From Caulobacteraceae bacterium (GTDB lineage Bacteria > Pseudomonadota > Alphaproteobacteria > Caulobacterales > Caulobacteraceae), in contig JARLIQ010000024.1 in assembly GCA_031291645.1 (NCBI GenBank), positions 1-55,447 on the forward strand: DNA of 55,447 nt. Reading direction: 5' to 3'. This document shows, one piece after another, positions 25,357-33,388 of the stretch (positions within the stretch are counted from its first letter, which is position 1; each line of letters opens with the position of its first letter). The notes below the pieces were generated by a model. It had not been told where the DNA came from and made no database searches. It saw only the letters and a list, made by a program, of their open reading frames with translations. Made by a program: the position numbers and the translations under genes.

Positions 25357-26033
25357 CAGGCCGCTTCGGCCTCGGCCCGCAGCAGATAGCCGATGCCGCG
25401 CCGGGTTTCGAGCCGCACCCCCGCCCCGGCCGCCTCCAGCGCCCGCCGCAGCCGCGAGACCGCCGCCTCCAGGGCGTTCGGCGTCACCTCCTGGCCATAG
25501 CCGTAGAGCCGCTCGTCCAGCACGTCGCGCACCACGATCCGCCCGCGCGCGGCCAGCAGCGCCTCCAGCAGCAGGGTCTCGCGCCGGCGCAGGCCCAGCG
25601 GCCGTCCGCCGACCCGCGCCTCCCGGGAAATGGTGTCGAACACCAGGTCGCCCAGGCTGAGCGCCACCTCGCTGCGCGCACCCGGCCGGCGCAGCACCGC
25701 CCGCAGCCGCGCCTGCAGCTCGTCCAACTCGAACGGCTTGACCAGGTAGTCGTCGGCCCCGGCGTTCAGCCCGTCGATCCGCTCGGCCAGGCTGTCGCGC
25801 GCGGTCAGGATCAGGGCCGGCGGCAGCGGCCGCCCGCGCCGCGCCAGCAGCGAGCGCCCGTCGCCGTCCGGCAGGCCCAGGTCCAGGATGATGGCGTCGT
25901 AGGCCGCCGCGTCCAGCGCCTCGCGCGCCGCCTCCAGCGAGGCGACGTCGTCGACCACGAAGCCGCTCTCCGCCAGATAGGCGGCGGTCATGCTCCGCAG
26001 AGCCTCGTGGTCCTCGATCAGCAGAATGCGCAT
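25356..26033 (-). CDS. OmpR/PhoB-type response regulator of the RND operon
   Basis: This 225-residue protein has an N-terminal receiver with the acidic pocket IEDHE, phospho-acceptor Asp51 (IILDLGLPDGDG) and the KPF lysine, followed by a winged-helix effector (DLVFDTISREARVGG through GIGYLLRAE). It is the first gene of the five-gene operon, and binding to its own upstream region (26034-26154) would give positive autoregulation and could also control the divergent propeller gene. The length is typical for the family. Confidence 0.94.
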   Translation of the reverse strand: MRILLIEDHEALRSMTAAYLAESGFVVDDVASLEAAREALDAAAYDAIILDLGLPDGDGRSLLARRGRPLPPALILTARDSLAERIDGLNAGADDYLVKPFELDELQARLRAVLRRPGARSEVALSLGDLVFDTISREARVGGRPLGLRRRETLLLEALLAARGRIVVRDVLDERLYGYGQEVTPNALEAAVSRLRRALEAAGAGVRLETRRGIGYLLRAEAEAA

Positions 26034-26154
26034 GGCGTCAGGGCGGCGTCAGTTTGGGCGCGGATACTAACCGCCTCGCTCGCGCGATCCAGGCCGTTCG
26101 CAACGCTCCTCGCGCCCGGCGCGAGGACGCGCGCCGAAACCGGAAAGGACTCCC

Positions 26155-27186
26155 ATGCCCCGCCTGCCCCTGACATCGCTTCCGGCCTTCGCATCCCTTT
26201 TGGCCTTCGCGGCCCTGGCGCCGGCCTCCGCCCTGGCCCAGCCCGCCGCGCCGGCCTATGCGGTGACCGCGCGGATCAAGATCCCGGACGGCGGCTTCGA
26301 CTACGCCAGCTTCGATCCGGTCCACCGGCGGCTCTACGTCAGCCGGACCGGCGGAGTCACGGCGGTCGACGTCGACAGCGGCGCGGTCACCGGCCGCCTG
26401 ATCGAGGCCCAGCGCACCCACGAAAGCCTGATCCTCGACGACGGCGCGACCCTGCTGGTCACCGACAGCGGGACGAGCAGCGCCCACATGGTCGACGCCC
26501 TGAGCGGCAAGCCGCTGGCCGAGATCGCGACCGGCCAGAAACCGGACGGGGCGGTGTTCGACGCCCACTCGGGCCTGGCCCTGGTGATGAACGGCGCCAG
26601 CGGCGACGTGACCCTGATCGATCCGAAAAGCCGCAAGGCCGTGGGCTCGATCGCCATCGGCGGCGGCCTGGAGTTCCCGGCCGTGGACGGAGCCGGCCGG
26701 GGTTTCGTCAACATCGAGGACCAGAACCAGATCGGCGTGTTCGACATCGCCGCGCGCAAGCTGGTCGGCCACTATGCGCTGAAGGGCTGCGACGGGCCGA
26801 CGGGCCTGGCCTACATCCCCGAGGCAGGTGTGCTGATCTCGGCCTGCGACAACCGGGTGGCCAAGGTGATCCGCGCCTCGGACGGCGCCGACCTCGCCAC
26901 CCTCGCGATCGGCAAGGGGCCGGACGCGGTGATCTACGACCCCGAGCGCAGGCTGGCCTTCATCCCCTGCGCCTGGGACGGCGTCATGAACGTGCTGGCC
27001 GTCCGCGGCCCGGGCGACGTCGCGGTGGTCGGGACGGTCAAGACCCAGCCCGGCGCGCGCACCGGCGCGCTGGACGAGAAGACCGGCCGGCTCTACCTGC
27101 CCACCGCCCGCTACGCCCTGCAGCCGGGCGCCAAGCCCACGCCCCAGCCCGGGACCTTCGAGATCCTGGTGGTCGAACCGCGCTGA
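26155..27186 (+). CDS. Secreted YncE-like beta-propeller protein
   Basis: This 343-residue protein has a signal peptide (residues 1-29, likely cut after SALA) and then repeated YVTN-type blades (HRRLYVSRTGGVTAVDVDSGAV; GRGFVNIEDQNQIGVFDIAARK; RRLAFIPCAWDGVMNVL). YncE-like propellers are periplasmic, and some bind DNA, iron chelators or proteins. No catalytic site is evident. It is divergent from the regulator-RND operon with 121 bp between starts, so the response regulator may control it. It could bind a substrate of the pump, or sense it; this is inference. Confidence 0.8.
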   Translation: MPRLPLTSLPAFASLLAFAALAPASALAQPAAPAYAVTARIKIPDGGFDYASFDPVHRRLYVSRTGGVTAVDVDSGAVTGRLIEAQRTHESLILDDGATLLVTDSGTSSAHMVDALSGKPLAEIATGQKPDGAVFDAHSGLALVMNGASGDVTLIDPKSRKAVGSIAIGGGLEFPAVDGAGRGFVNIEDQNQIGVFDIAARKLVGHYALKGCDGPTGLAYIPEAGVLISACDNRVAKVIRASDGADLATLAIGKGPDAVIYDPERRLAFIPCAWDGVMNVLAVRGPGDVAVVGTVKTQPGARTGALDEKTGRLYLPTARYALQPGAKPTPQPGTFEILVVEPR

Positions 27187-27273
27187 GCGGGTTTCGGCGA
27201 AAGTCAGGGGGTGGAGGGGCGGCGGCCGAGACGGAGCCGCGCCGTCCCTCACCGCCTCGACCGTCGCCCGCCG

Positions 27274-27600
27274 TCAGCTCGCCTCCGAGTCCCGCCCCCG
27301 ATAGAGGGCCTCGTAGTCGCGGCCGCCGTAGAAGACGTTCGTGATCTCCACGGCCTCCGCTTCGATGCGATAGGCGATGACCACCCGCTGTTCGAACGCG
27401 GCGAGCCTGATGCCCGGGGCCAGGTCCTCCCGCGGCGCGCATCCCAGCGGGGCGTCGCCGATCCGGCCGCACCGGTCCCGGATGCGGCGGACGTACCGCT
27501 GCGCGACGCCTGGGAAGGCGCCTGTCCGGACGAGGAACCGGTAGATGCCTTCCAAGTCGGCGACGGCCTCAGGGCGATAGACGACCCGCAGCCGGCGCAT
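27274..27600 (-). CDS. RelE/ParE-family toxin
   Basis: This 108-residue basic protein has the ParE/RelE fold pattern (YRPEAVADLEGIYRFLV, then RLAAFEQRVVIAYRIEAEAVEITNVFYGGRDYEAL). ParE toxins inhibit DNA gyrase and RelE toxins cut mRNA; the sequence style here favours ParE. The ATG at 27598-27600 shares one base with the antitoxin's stop (TGATG), the usual antitoxin-first, coupled order; a TTG three bases earlier is also possible. The length is slightly long for ParE. Confidence 0.85.
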   Translation of the reverse strand: MRRLRVVYRPEAVADLEGIYRFLVRTGAFPGVAQRYVRRIRDRCGRIGDAPLGCAPREDLAPGIRLAAFEQRVVIAYRIEAEAVEITNVFYGGRDYEALYRGRDSEAS

Positions 27601-27878
27601 CAACCCGAGGTCGCGGCGGTGTCCGCAAACAGCTGACCCAGCCGCGCTTCGACCTCATCCTCGTTCAGACTTGGGCTTGGATCGTCGATCGAACGCCGAA
27701 TCCGCGCACGGATCGCCTCGAGCCGCTCCGCGTCCTCCAGACGTTGGCGCTGCCAAAGCCGCACGGCGTCACGCAGGGCTTCGCTGGTCGAAGCGTATTC
27801 GCCCGCGCTCACGCTCTCACGGATCACGCGAAGCATGTCCGTGGTGATGGTGACGCTGATCTTTTCGGCGTTCTGCAT
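27600..27878 (-). CDS. ParD-family ribbon-helix-helix antitoxin
   Basis: This 92-residue protein has an N-terminal ribbon-helix-helix DNA-binding region (KISVTITTDMLRVIRESVSAGEYASTSEALRDAVRLW) and an acidic C-terminus that would wrap and neutralise the toxin. It also represses its own promoter upstream at about 27880-27950. It is the first gene of the ParDE pair. The pair sits 70 bp downstream of the second GMC oxidoreductase gene, on the same strand. Confidence 0.87.
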   Translation of the reverse strand: MQNAEKISVTITTDMLRVIRESVSAGEYASTSEALRDAVRLWQRQRLEDAERLEAIRARIRRSIDDPSPSLNEDEVEARLGQLFADTAATSG

Positions 27879-27948
27879 CTCGACCTCGCACCGCAGTCGC
27901 CGCCGACGGTAGCATAAAATCCCACCGACGGCGACCTGGATGGTCCGA

Positions 27949-29604
27949 TTACGCCGCCAGCTCGTCGCTGAACACCGGGGCGTCCAGGGGCGACAGGGCC
28001 GAGCGGCCGAGGATCATGTCGGCGGCCTTTTCGGCGATCATGATGGTCGGGGCGTTGGTGTTGCCGCCCACCAGCGTCGGCATGACCGAGGCGTCGACGA
28101 CCCTGAGGCCCTCGATCCCGACCACCTTCAGCTTGTCGTCGACCACCGCCATGGCGTCGCCCGCCACGCCCATGCGGCAGGTGCCGACGGGGTGGTAGAT
28201 GGTCTCGGCCGCGCGGCGGATCCAGGCGTCGATGTCGGCGTCGCTGGAGACCTGCGCCCCCGGGAACAGCTCGGCGCCGCGGATCGCCTTGAGCGAGGCC
28301 TGATCGGCCACCTCGCGGGTGATCCGAACGCCTTCGCGCAGGGCCCGGCGGTCCTCCTCGGTCGCAAGGTAGTTGGCGCGGATCGCCGGATCGTCGAACG
28401 GGTCGGCCGAGCGCAGGCCGACGCTGCCGCGGCTTTCGGGGCGAAGCTGGCAGACGTGGACGGTGAAGCCGTCCTTCTCGACCACCGTCTTGCCGTGGTC
28501 CTGCATGATGGCCATGACGCAGTGCAGCTGCAGGTCCGGCCGGTCGAGGTCGGGCCGCGACTTCAGGAAGGCGCCCGCCTCCAGGAAGTTCTGCCGGCCG
28601 GGGCCCTGGCCGCGGATCATGTAGTTCAGCCCGGTCAGCAGCCGGTTGAGGCCCTTGTTGTAGGCATAGGCCGAGGCGACGCCCGGGGTCTCCCACGACA
28701 GGGTCACGTCCAGGTGGTCCTGCAGGTTCTTGCCGACGCCCTTCAGCGCGTGGACCACCGGCACGCCGGCCGCGGCCAGGTCTTCGGGGTCGCCGATGCC
28801 CGACAGCTGCAGCACCTGGGGCGACTGCACCGCGCCGGTGCAGACCAGCACCTCGGCGTCGGCGTAGGCGACCTTCTTGACCCCGCCCTTGCCCTGGACG
28901 AACTCGACGCCGACGGCCCGGCCCTTCTCGATGATGATCCGGGTGGTGCGGGCCTCGACCTCGGCGGTCAGGTTCGGCCTCTGGCCCAGGACCGGGCGCA
29001 GGTAGCCGGCCGCCGCGCTCCAGCGCTGGCCGTCGCGGATGGTCAGCTGGTAGGGGCCGAAGCCCTCCTGCTGGAAGCCGTTGAAGTCGCTGGTCACCTT
29101 GTGCCCGGCCTCGCCGCCCGCGGCGATGAAGCTGGAGAAGATCGGGTTCTTGGACGAGGCCTTGGAGACGTAGAGCGGCCCCTCGCCGCCGTGGTAGGCG
29201 TCGGCCCCGCCCTGGAAGGTCTCCGAGCGTTTGAAGTAGGGCAGCACCTCGGCGTAGGACCAGCCGCGCAGGCCCATCTGGCTCCACTGGTCATAGTCGC
29301 GGGCGTGGCCGCGGATGTAGATCATGCCGTTGATCGAGGACGAGCCGCCCCAGCCCTTGCCGCGCGGCCACCACAGCTTGCGGTTCTCCAGGTTCGGCTC
29401 CGGCTCGGTCCAGAAGCCCCAGTTGTAGGGCCCCTTGGACTGCAGCAGCGCGCCCACCCCGGCCGGCATGCGCACCAGGATGGAGTTGTCCTTGCCGCCG
29501 GCCTCCAGCAGCAGGACCCGGGTCTTCGGATCGGCGCTCAGCCGGTTGGCCAGCACGCAGCCGGCCGAGCCGGCGCCGATGATGATGTAGTCGTAGCGGT
29601 CCAA
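27949..29604 (-). CDS. GMC-family FAD-dependent oxidoreductase (choline dehydrogenase-like), second copy
   Basis: This 551-residue flavoprotein has IIGAGSAGCVLANRL (FAD Rossmann), GKGWGGSSSINGMIYIRGHARDY (GMC signature) and C-terminal active residues His471 (YHPVGTCRMG) and Asn515 (GGNTNAPTI). It shares many motifs with the copy at 14020-15633, but the two are clearly diverged paralogues, not a recent duplication. The likely reaction is alcohol oxidation with FAD. The neighbouring crotonase-family gene upstream (same strand, 115 bp) suggests a role in degrading an alcohol to an acyl-CoA. Confidence 0.92.
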   Translation of the reverse strand: MDRYDYIIIGAGSAGCVLANRLSADPKTRVLLLEAGGKDNSILVRMPAGVGALLQSKGPYNWGFWTEPEPNLENRKLWWPRGKGWGGSSSINGMIYIRGHARDYDQWSQMGLRGWSYAEVLPYFKRSETFQGGADAYHGGEGPLYVSKASSKNPIFSSFIAAGGEAGHKVTSDFNGFQQEGFGPYQLTIRDGQRWSAAAGYLRPVLGQRPNLTAEVEARTTRIIIEKGRAVGVEFVQGKGGVKKVAYADAEVLVCTGAVQSPQVLQLSGIGDPEDLAAAGVPVVHALKGVGKNLQDHLDVTLSWETPGVASAYAYNKGLNRLLTGLNYMIRGQGPGRQNFLEAGAFLKSRPDLDRPDLQLHCVMAIMQDHGKTVVEKDGFTVHVCQLRPESRGSVGLRSADPFDDPAIRANYLATEEDRRALREGVRITREVADQASLKAIRGAELFPGAQVSSDADIDAWIRRAAETIYHPVGTCRMGVAGDAMAVVDDKLKVVGIEGLRVVDASVMPTLVGGNTNAPTIMIAEKAADMILGRSALSPLDAPVFSDELAA

Positions 29605-29719
29605 GGGATCCTCGCCTGGTTCAGCTTATCGTTGTTCAGTCCCCATGCTGGCGCGGCGCGCGGGTCCGCGCAAGCATGATGACGGGTGCGTCACCTTCTG
29701 TGACGCCGCACCGCCGGCG

Positions 29720-30502
29720 TCAACGGCCCTTCCATTGCGGCGCCCGCTTCTGGGCGAAGGCGAGCGGGCCCTCCTTGAAGTCCTCGGAGGCGAACAGGGC
29801 CGCGACGGCGGGATAGCGCATCTGGCCCTTGATCGCGGCCTCCAGGCTCGGCTCGTCCAGCCCCTTGCCGACCGCCTCCTTCGAGGCGCGGATCGACATC
29901 GGGCTGCATTCGCAGATCAGCCTGGCCCAGCGCTCGGCCGCGGCCATCAGCTCGCCCGGGGCCACCACCTCGTTGACGAAGCCCAGCTCCTGGCCTTCCC
30001 GGGCCGAGACGCGGCGGGCGGTCAGGATCATGCCCATGGCCCGCTTCAGCCCGATCTGGCGCGGGAGGCGGTGCAGGCCGCCGGCCAGGGCCGCCAGTCC
30101 GACCTTCGGCTCCGGCAGGGCGAAGACCGCCGTCTCGGACGCGACGATCAGGTCGCAGGCCAGCGCGATCTCGAAGCCGCCGCCCATGGCCACGCCGTTG
30201 ACCGCCGCGATCAGCGGCTTGTTCAGATCGAACCGGGAGGTCAGGCCCGCGAACCCCGAGGGCGGCGAGCCCATCTTGCCGCCGCCGGCCTGGTGCTTCA
30301 GGTCGTTGCCGGCCGAGAAGGCCCGGTCGCCCGCGCCGGTGACGATCGCCACCCACTGGTCCGGGTCGGCGGCGAAGGCGTCGAACACCTCGGCCAGCTC
30401 GAAGTGGGCGGGCGAATGCAGGGCGTTCATCACCTCCGGACGGTTCAAGATGATGGTGGTGATCGGTCCGGCGCGGTCGACGCGGACGAAGTCGTAGGCC
30501 AT
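29720..30502 (-). CDS. Enoyl-CoA hydratase/isomerase-family protein
   Basis: This 260-residue crotonase-fold protein has the oxyanion-hole motifs FSAGNDL and VAMGGGFEIALACD. The first catalytic Glu position (rat Glu144) is kept as Glu131 in LPEPKVG, but the second (Glu164) is Gly in RAMGMILTARRV. It may therefore act as an isomerase, dehydratase or hydrolase variant rather than a standard hydratase. It works on CoA thioesters in the cytoplasm. It is 35 bp downstream of the carbonic-anhydrase-like gene and upstream of the GMC gene, all on the minus strand. Confidence 0.9.
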   Translation of the reverse strand: MAYDFVRVDRAGPITTIILNRPEVMNALHSPAHFELAEVFDAFAADPDQWVAIVTGAGDRAFSAGNDLKHQAGGGKMGSPPSGFAGLTSRFDLNKPLIAAVNGVAMGGGFEIALACDLIVASETAVFALPEPKVGLAALAGGLHRLPRQIGLKRAMGMILTARRVSAREGQELGFVNEVVAPGELMAAAERWARLICECSPMSIRASKEAVGKGLDEPSLEAAIKGQMRYPAVAALFASEDFKEGPLAFAQKRAPQWKGR

Positions 30503-30537
30503 GGGGTTCCTCTCCAGTTTCTTGTCGCCGGGGCGGC

Positions 30538-31068
30538 TTACGCCTTGGCCTTAAGGCCTTCGCGGTAGCGCTTCCAGTTGGCGACATAGTGGGCGGCGGA
30601 GGCGGTCAACGCCATCGCCTGTTGCTCGGAGACCTCGCGGATCACCCGGCCGGGCGAGCCGACCACCATCGAGTTGTCGGGAATCACCTTGTTCTCGGTG
30701 ATCAGGCTGCCCGCGCCGATCAGGCAGTTGCGGCCGATGCGGGCGCCGTTGAGGATGATCGAGCCGATGCCGATCAGGCTGTTGTCGCCGATCGTGCAGC
30801 CGTGCAGCATCACCTTGTGCCCGACGGTGACATCCGCCCCGATGGTCAGCGGAATTCCGCTGTCGGTGTGAAGAACCGAACCGTCCTGGATGTTGCTGTT
30901 CTCGCCCACCACGATCGGATCATTGTCGCCGCGCAGCACGGCGCCGAACCAGATACTGGCGTTCTTCTTGAGAACGACATTGCCCAACACCACCGCATTC
31001 GGCGCTATCCAGTATTCGCCATCCTCCGGCAGCGACGGCGCCGCCGCGCCCAAGTCGTAAACATTCAT
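30538..31068 (-). CDS. Gamma-carbonic anhydrase-like hexapeptide-repeat protein (YrdA/PaaY type)
   Basis: This 176-residue protein folds as a left-handed beta-helix with hexapeptide repeats ([35 protein letters not shown]). Zinc-binding His67, His84 and His89 ([15 protein letters not shown]) are kept. Members act as carbonic anhydrases or as CoA-thioester hydrolases like PaaY. Its neighbour is a crotonase-family gene, which makes the PaaY-like reading attractive. It is divergent from phoH. Confidence 0.88.
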   Translation of the reverse strand: MNVYDLGAAAPSLPEDGEYWIAPNAVVLGNVVLKKNASIWFGAVLRGDNDPIVVGENSNIQDGSVLHTDSGIPLTIGADVTVGHKVMLHGCTIGDNSLIGIGSIILNGARIGRNCLIGAGSLITENKVIPDNSMVVGSPGRVIREVSEQQAMALTASAAHYVANWKRYREGLKAKA

Positions 31069-31378
31069 CCGAACACACCTTATATTGGAAGGTTTCGCTT
31101 GCTTAACCGTTTTGAAAGACGCTTACCATCATTCTAGTCGGGCGATTCGAGGGGGCGAAAGCCATCTCGAATTCCCGTCGCGGGCTCATCCCGCGGCCTC
31201 CTGTGGATGGAGATTTGGGTTGTCGCGTCCGGTGTCCAGGCGGTCCTCAGGTCCGCCCCACCCAGCCTCGAAGGCGGGCCCACCCGGCCCCGCACCCACG
31301 TCTTCCTTCGCCTCCCCAGATTCACCCCAAGGGCGGTCCATTGCGGACACGCCCTTTTTTCTTACCTCGGAGGGCTCC
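31069..31378 (+). promoter_or_regulatory. Structured leader of phoH with intrinsic terminator (310 bp region)
   Basis: No gene fits here. From 31145 the plus strand can form: (1) ATTCGAG-(GG)-GGC-GAAA-GCC-(AT)-CTCGAAT at 31145-31172, with a GNRA tetraloop; (2) CGCGGG-CTCAT-CCCGCG at 31179-31195; (3) a GC-rich GCGGGCC/GGCCCCGC stem; (4) an intrinsic terminator at 31329-31360. The region also begins with an AT-rich promoter-like part including TTAACCGTTTTGAAA. The layout fits a regulated leader (attenuator) of phoH, or an independent small RNA ending just upstream of it. I match it to no known riboswitch. Confidence 0.5.
31329..31360 (+). terminator. Intrinsic terminator 18 bp upstream of phoH start
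   Basis: AAGGGCG-GTCC-ATTGC-GGAC-A-CGCCCTT forms an 11 bp stem (one bulged A), and the stem end plus the bases after it give six consecutive T residues up to 31360. The phoH ribosome-binding site GGAGGG (31369-31374) follows within nine bases, so any phoH transcript from upstream must read through it. Confidence 0.75.
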
Positions 31379-32164
31379 ATGACCAAGCGTGCTCTGAAGC
31401 GGATGGTGCGCGAAGGCGCGTTCGACGCCGACCAGTTCGATGACGGGAAAGTGCGCCGTTTGCCTATTGAGCGAGGCTGGAGTCCCGCCACACACGCCTA
31501 TGGCGCCCACGGCGGCGGTGGCGGCGAGCAGCGGGAACAGGGGTATCTGAAGACGATAAAGCCGAAATCGGTCGGCCAGTCGCGGCTGATCGAGGCGATC
31601 GACGCGCGCAACCTGATCATGGCGCTGGGCCCGGCCGGCACCGGTAAGACCTATCTGGCCATCGCCAAGGCGGTCGAGGCGCTGGAGGCCGGCAAGGTCG
31701 GGCGCATCGTGCTCTCGCGCCCGGCGGTCGAGGCGGGCGAATCCATCGGCTTCCTGCCCGGCGAGATGGAGGACAAGCTCGCCCCCTACCTGCGGCCGCT
31801 CTACGACGCCCTGTCGGACCGGCTGTCGATGAAGCGGGTGCGCGCCCTGATGAGCGAGGGGGCGATCGAGATCGCGCCGGTCGGCTTCATGCGCGGGCGC
31901 ACGCTGAACAACGCCTTCGTGGTGATCGACGAGGCGCAGAACTGCACCTATGTCCAGCTGAAGATGCTGCTGACCCGGCTGGGCTGGAACTCGACCATGG
32001 TGGTCACGGGCGACCCGCACCAGTCGGACCTGCTGCCTGGGGTGTCGGGCCTGGCCGACGTCGCCGAACGGTTCGAGCCCGTGTCCAACATCGCCGTGGT
32101 CCGCCTCAGCGAGGTCGACATCGTCCGCCACCCGCTGGTGGCCGAAATGCTGGGGGTGCTGTAG
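31379..32164 (+). CDS. phoH: PhoH-family P-loop ATPase
   Basis: This 261-residue protein has Walker A GPAGTGKT and Walker B FVVIDEAQN, plus the PhoH signature VTGDPHQSDLL and the end region LVAEMLGVL. PhoH proteins are ATPases linked to RNA metabolism; the exact role is unsettled. The N-terminal 70 residues are basic. GGAGGG is placed 4 bases before the ATG at 31379; a longer frame from 31085 runs through the terminator and is rejected. No ybeY or hemolysin-like partner follows, so this is a lone PhoH. Confidence 0.93.
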   Translation: MTKRALKRMVREGAFDADQFDDGKVRRLPIERGWSPATHAYGAHGGGGGEQREQGYLKTIKPKSVGQSRLIEAIDARNLIMALGPAGTGKTYLAIAKAVEALEAGKVGRIVLSRPAVEAGESIGFLPGEMEDKLAPYLRPLYDALSDRLSMKRVRALMSEGAIEIAPVGFMRGRTLNNAFVVIDEAQNCTYVQLKMLLTRLGWNSTMVVTGDPHQSDLLPGVSGLADVAERFEPVSNIAVVRLSEVDIVRHPLVAEMLGVL

Positions 32165-32166
32165 CC

Positions 32167-32232
32167 GGTCAGGCTCACGGCCCGCTCGTTCCCGCGAAGG
32201 CGGGGACGGGCGGCGCCGGGCCGCGCCTGACC
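32167..32232. terminator. Nested hairpin terminator between phoH and the DUF3126 gene
   Basis: Outer arms GGTCAGGC (32167-32174) and GCCTGACC (32225-32232) enclose a second hairpin, CGTTCCCGC-GAAG-GCGGGGACG at 32187-32208. The genes on either side converge, so it probably ends both transcripts. CCCGCGAAGGCGGG-type hairpins are, from general knowledge, common in this group. Confidence 0.55.
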
Positions 32233-32240
32233 GCCCTCGC

Positions 32241-32447
32241 CTACTCCAGGTCTTCCGCCAGGATGGCCATCTCGAACAGGAAGGAGCCGGCCTCGTCCTC
32301 GTCCTCGTAGATGACGCCGATGAATTCGCCCTTCAGCTCGACCTCGGCGGAATCCTTCTGCTTGGGCCTGGCCTTCACGGCGACGTGGGGGTTGCCGAAG
32401 GTGCGCTTGAGGTGCGCCTCGATGCGCTTGATGTCGGTGTCGTTCAC
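32241..32447 (-). CDS. DUF3126-family small protein
   Basis: This 68-residue protein matches the DUF3126 family (VNDTDIKRIEAHLKRTFGNPHV, then KDSAEVELKGEFIGVIYEDEDE), of unknown function, found in alphaproteobacteria. The GTG start at 32445-32447 has GGAG about 9 bases upstream; a longer start at 32507 would add residues not seen in the family. It follows cysE by 68 bp on the same strand, an arrangement I recall as common. It may be linked to cysteine synthesis; no function is established. Confidence 0.85.
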   Translation of the reverse strand: MNDTDIKRIEAHLKRTFGNPHVAVKARPKQKDSAEVELKGEFIGVIYEDEDEAGSFLFEMAILAEDLE

Positions 32448-32515
32448 GGGGCGGCGCTCCTGGCGGGGATTGAGCCGGGAACCTAGCGGCATCGACGCGG
32501 AGAGCAAGCCTCCGC

Positions 32516-33349
32516 TCAGATCACATAGTCATAGATATCTTCGGCCAGGGTGTGGTCCATCGTCCGCGCCGGGCTGTCGCCCGCCGGGCAGTTGACCAGG
32601 CGCGCGGGCACGCCCGCGGCGGTGCAGCCGGCCGGCACGGGCTTGAGCACCACCGAGCCGGACGCGATCTTGGCGTAGTCGCCGATCTGGATGTTGCCCA
32701 GCACCTTGGCCCCTGCGCCCAGGAGCACGCCCCGGCCGATCTTGGGGTGGCGGTCGCCGCGCTGGGCGCCCGTGCCGCCAAGGGTCACGCCCTGGAGCAT
32801 GGAGACGTCGTCGCCGATCACCGCCGTCTCGCCGACGACGATGCCGGTGCCGTGGTCGATGAACACGCCCGAGCCGATGCGGGTGGCGGGGTGGATGTCG
32901 ACCTGGAAGATCTCGGACATCCGGCTCTGCAGGTAGAAAGCGAGGGTCTCGCGGCCTTCGGTCCACAGCCAGTGAGCCACCCGGTGGGTCTGCAGGGCGA
33001 GGAAGCCCTTGAAGAACAGGAACGGCTGGACATAGCCCTTGCAGGCCGGATCGCGTTCGAACACCGCCTGCAGGTCGGCCTCGACCATGTCGATGATGGC
33101 CGGGTCCGAGGCGTAGGCCTCGTCGGCGATCTCGCGCGCGCTCATCGCCCGCAGCTCCTGGTCGCCCAGCTTGCGCGCGAGCTGGTACGACAGGGCGCTC
33201 GACAGCCGGTCGTGCTTGAGCACCACGGCGTTCAGCAGCGAGGCCAGGGTGGGCTCGGTCTGGGCGGCGTGGGCCGCTTCGTTGCGCAGCGCCGCCCATA
33301 CCGGCGGCGGCGTCTCGGGTGTTACGACTTCCAGCCGTTGCTTGGACAT
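32516..33349 (-). CDS. cysE: Serine O-acetyltransferase
   Basis: This 277-residue enzyme makes O-acetylserine from serine and acetyl-CoA, the first step of cysteine synthesis. The N-terminal helical domain (1-150) precedes the left-handed beta-helix with HPATRIGSGVFIDHGTGIVVGETAVIGDDVSMLQGVTLGGTG, which holds the family's active-site His and acetyl-CoA site. The C-terminal tail ends in Ile (YDYVI), which fits the known docking of CysE tails into cysteine synthase. Length is normal. The DUF3126 gene follows. Confidence 0.94.
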   Translation of the reverse strand: MSKQRLEVVTPETPPPVWAALRNEAAHAAQTEPTLASLLNAVVLKHDRLSSALSYQLARKLGDQELRAMSAREIADEAYASDPAIIDMVEADLQAVFERDPACKGYVQPFLFFKGFLALQTHRVAHWLWTEGRETLAFYLQSRMSEIFQVDIHPATRIGSGVFIDHGTGIVVGETAVIGDDVSMLQGVTLGGTGAQRGDRHPKIGRGVLLGAGAKVLGNIQIGDYAKIASGSVVLKPVPAGCTAAGVPARLVNCPAGDSPARTMDHTLAEDIYDYVI

Positions 33350-33388
33350 CGACCGCTTCTCCCCGTCCCAACGCCTATCGTTGCCGGT

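Noticed and set aside
31141-31360. Match of the phoH leader to SRP RNA, 6S RNA, tmRNA or RNase P RNA
   Set aside because: None of the signature motifs I know for these RNAs is present, so it is left as an unassigned structured leader.
31085-31378. N-terminal extension of PhoH from 31085
   Set aside because: It runs through hairpins and an intrinsic terminator, and an excellent ribosome-binding site precedes the ATG at 31379.
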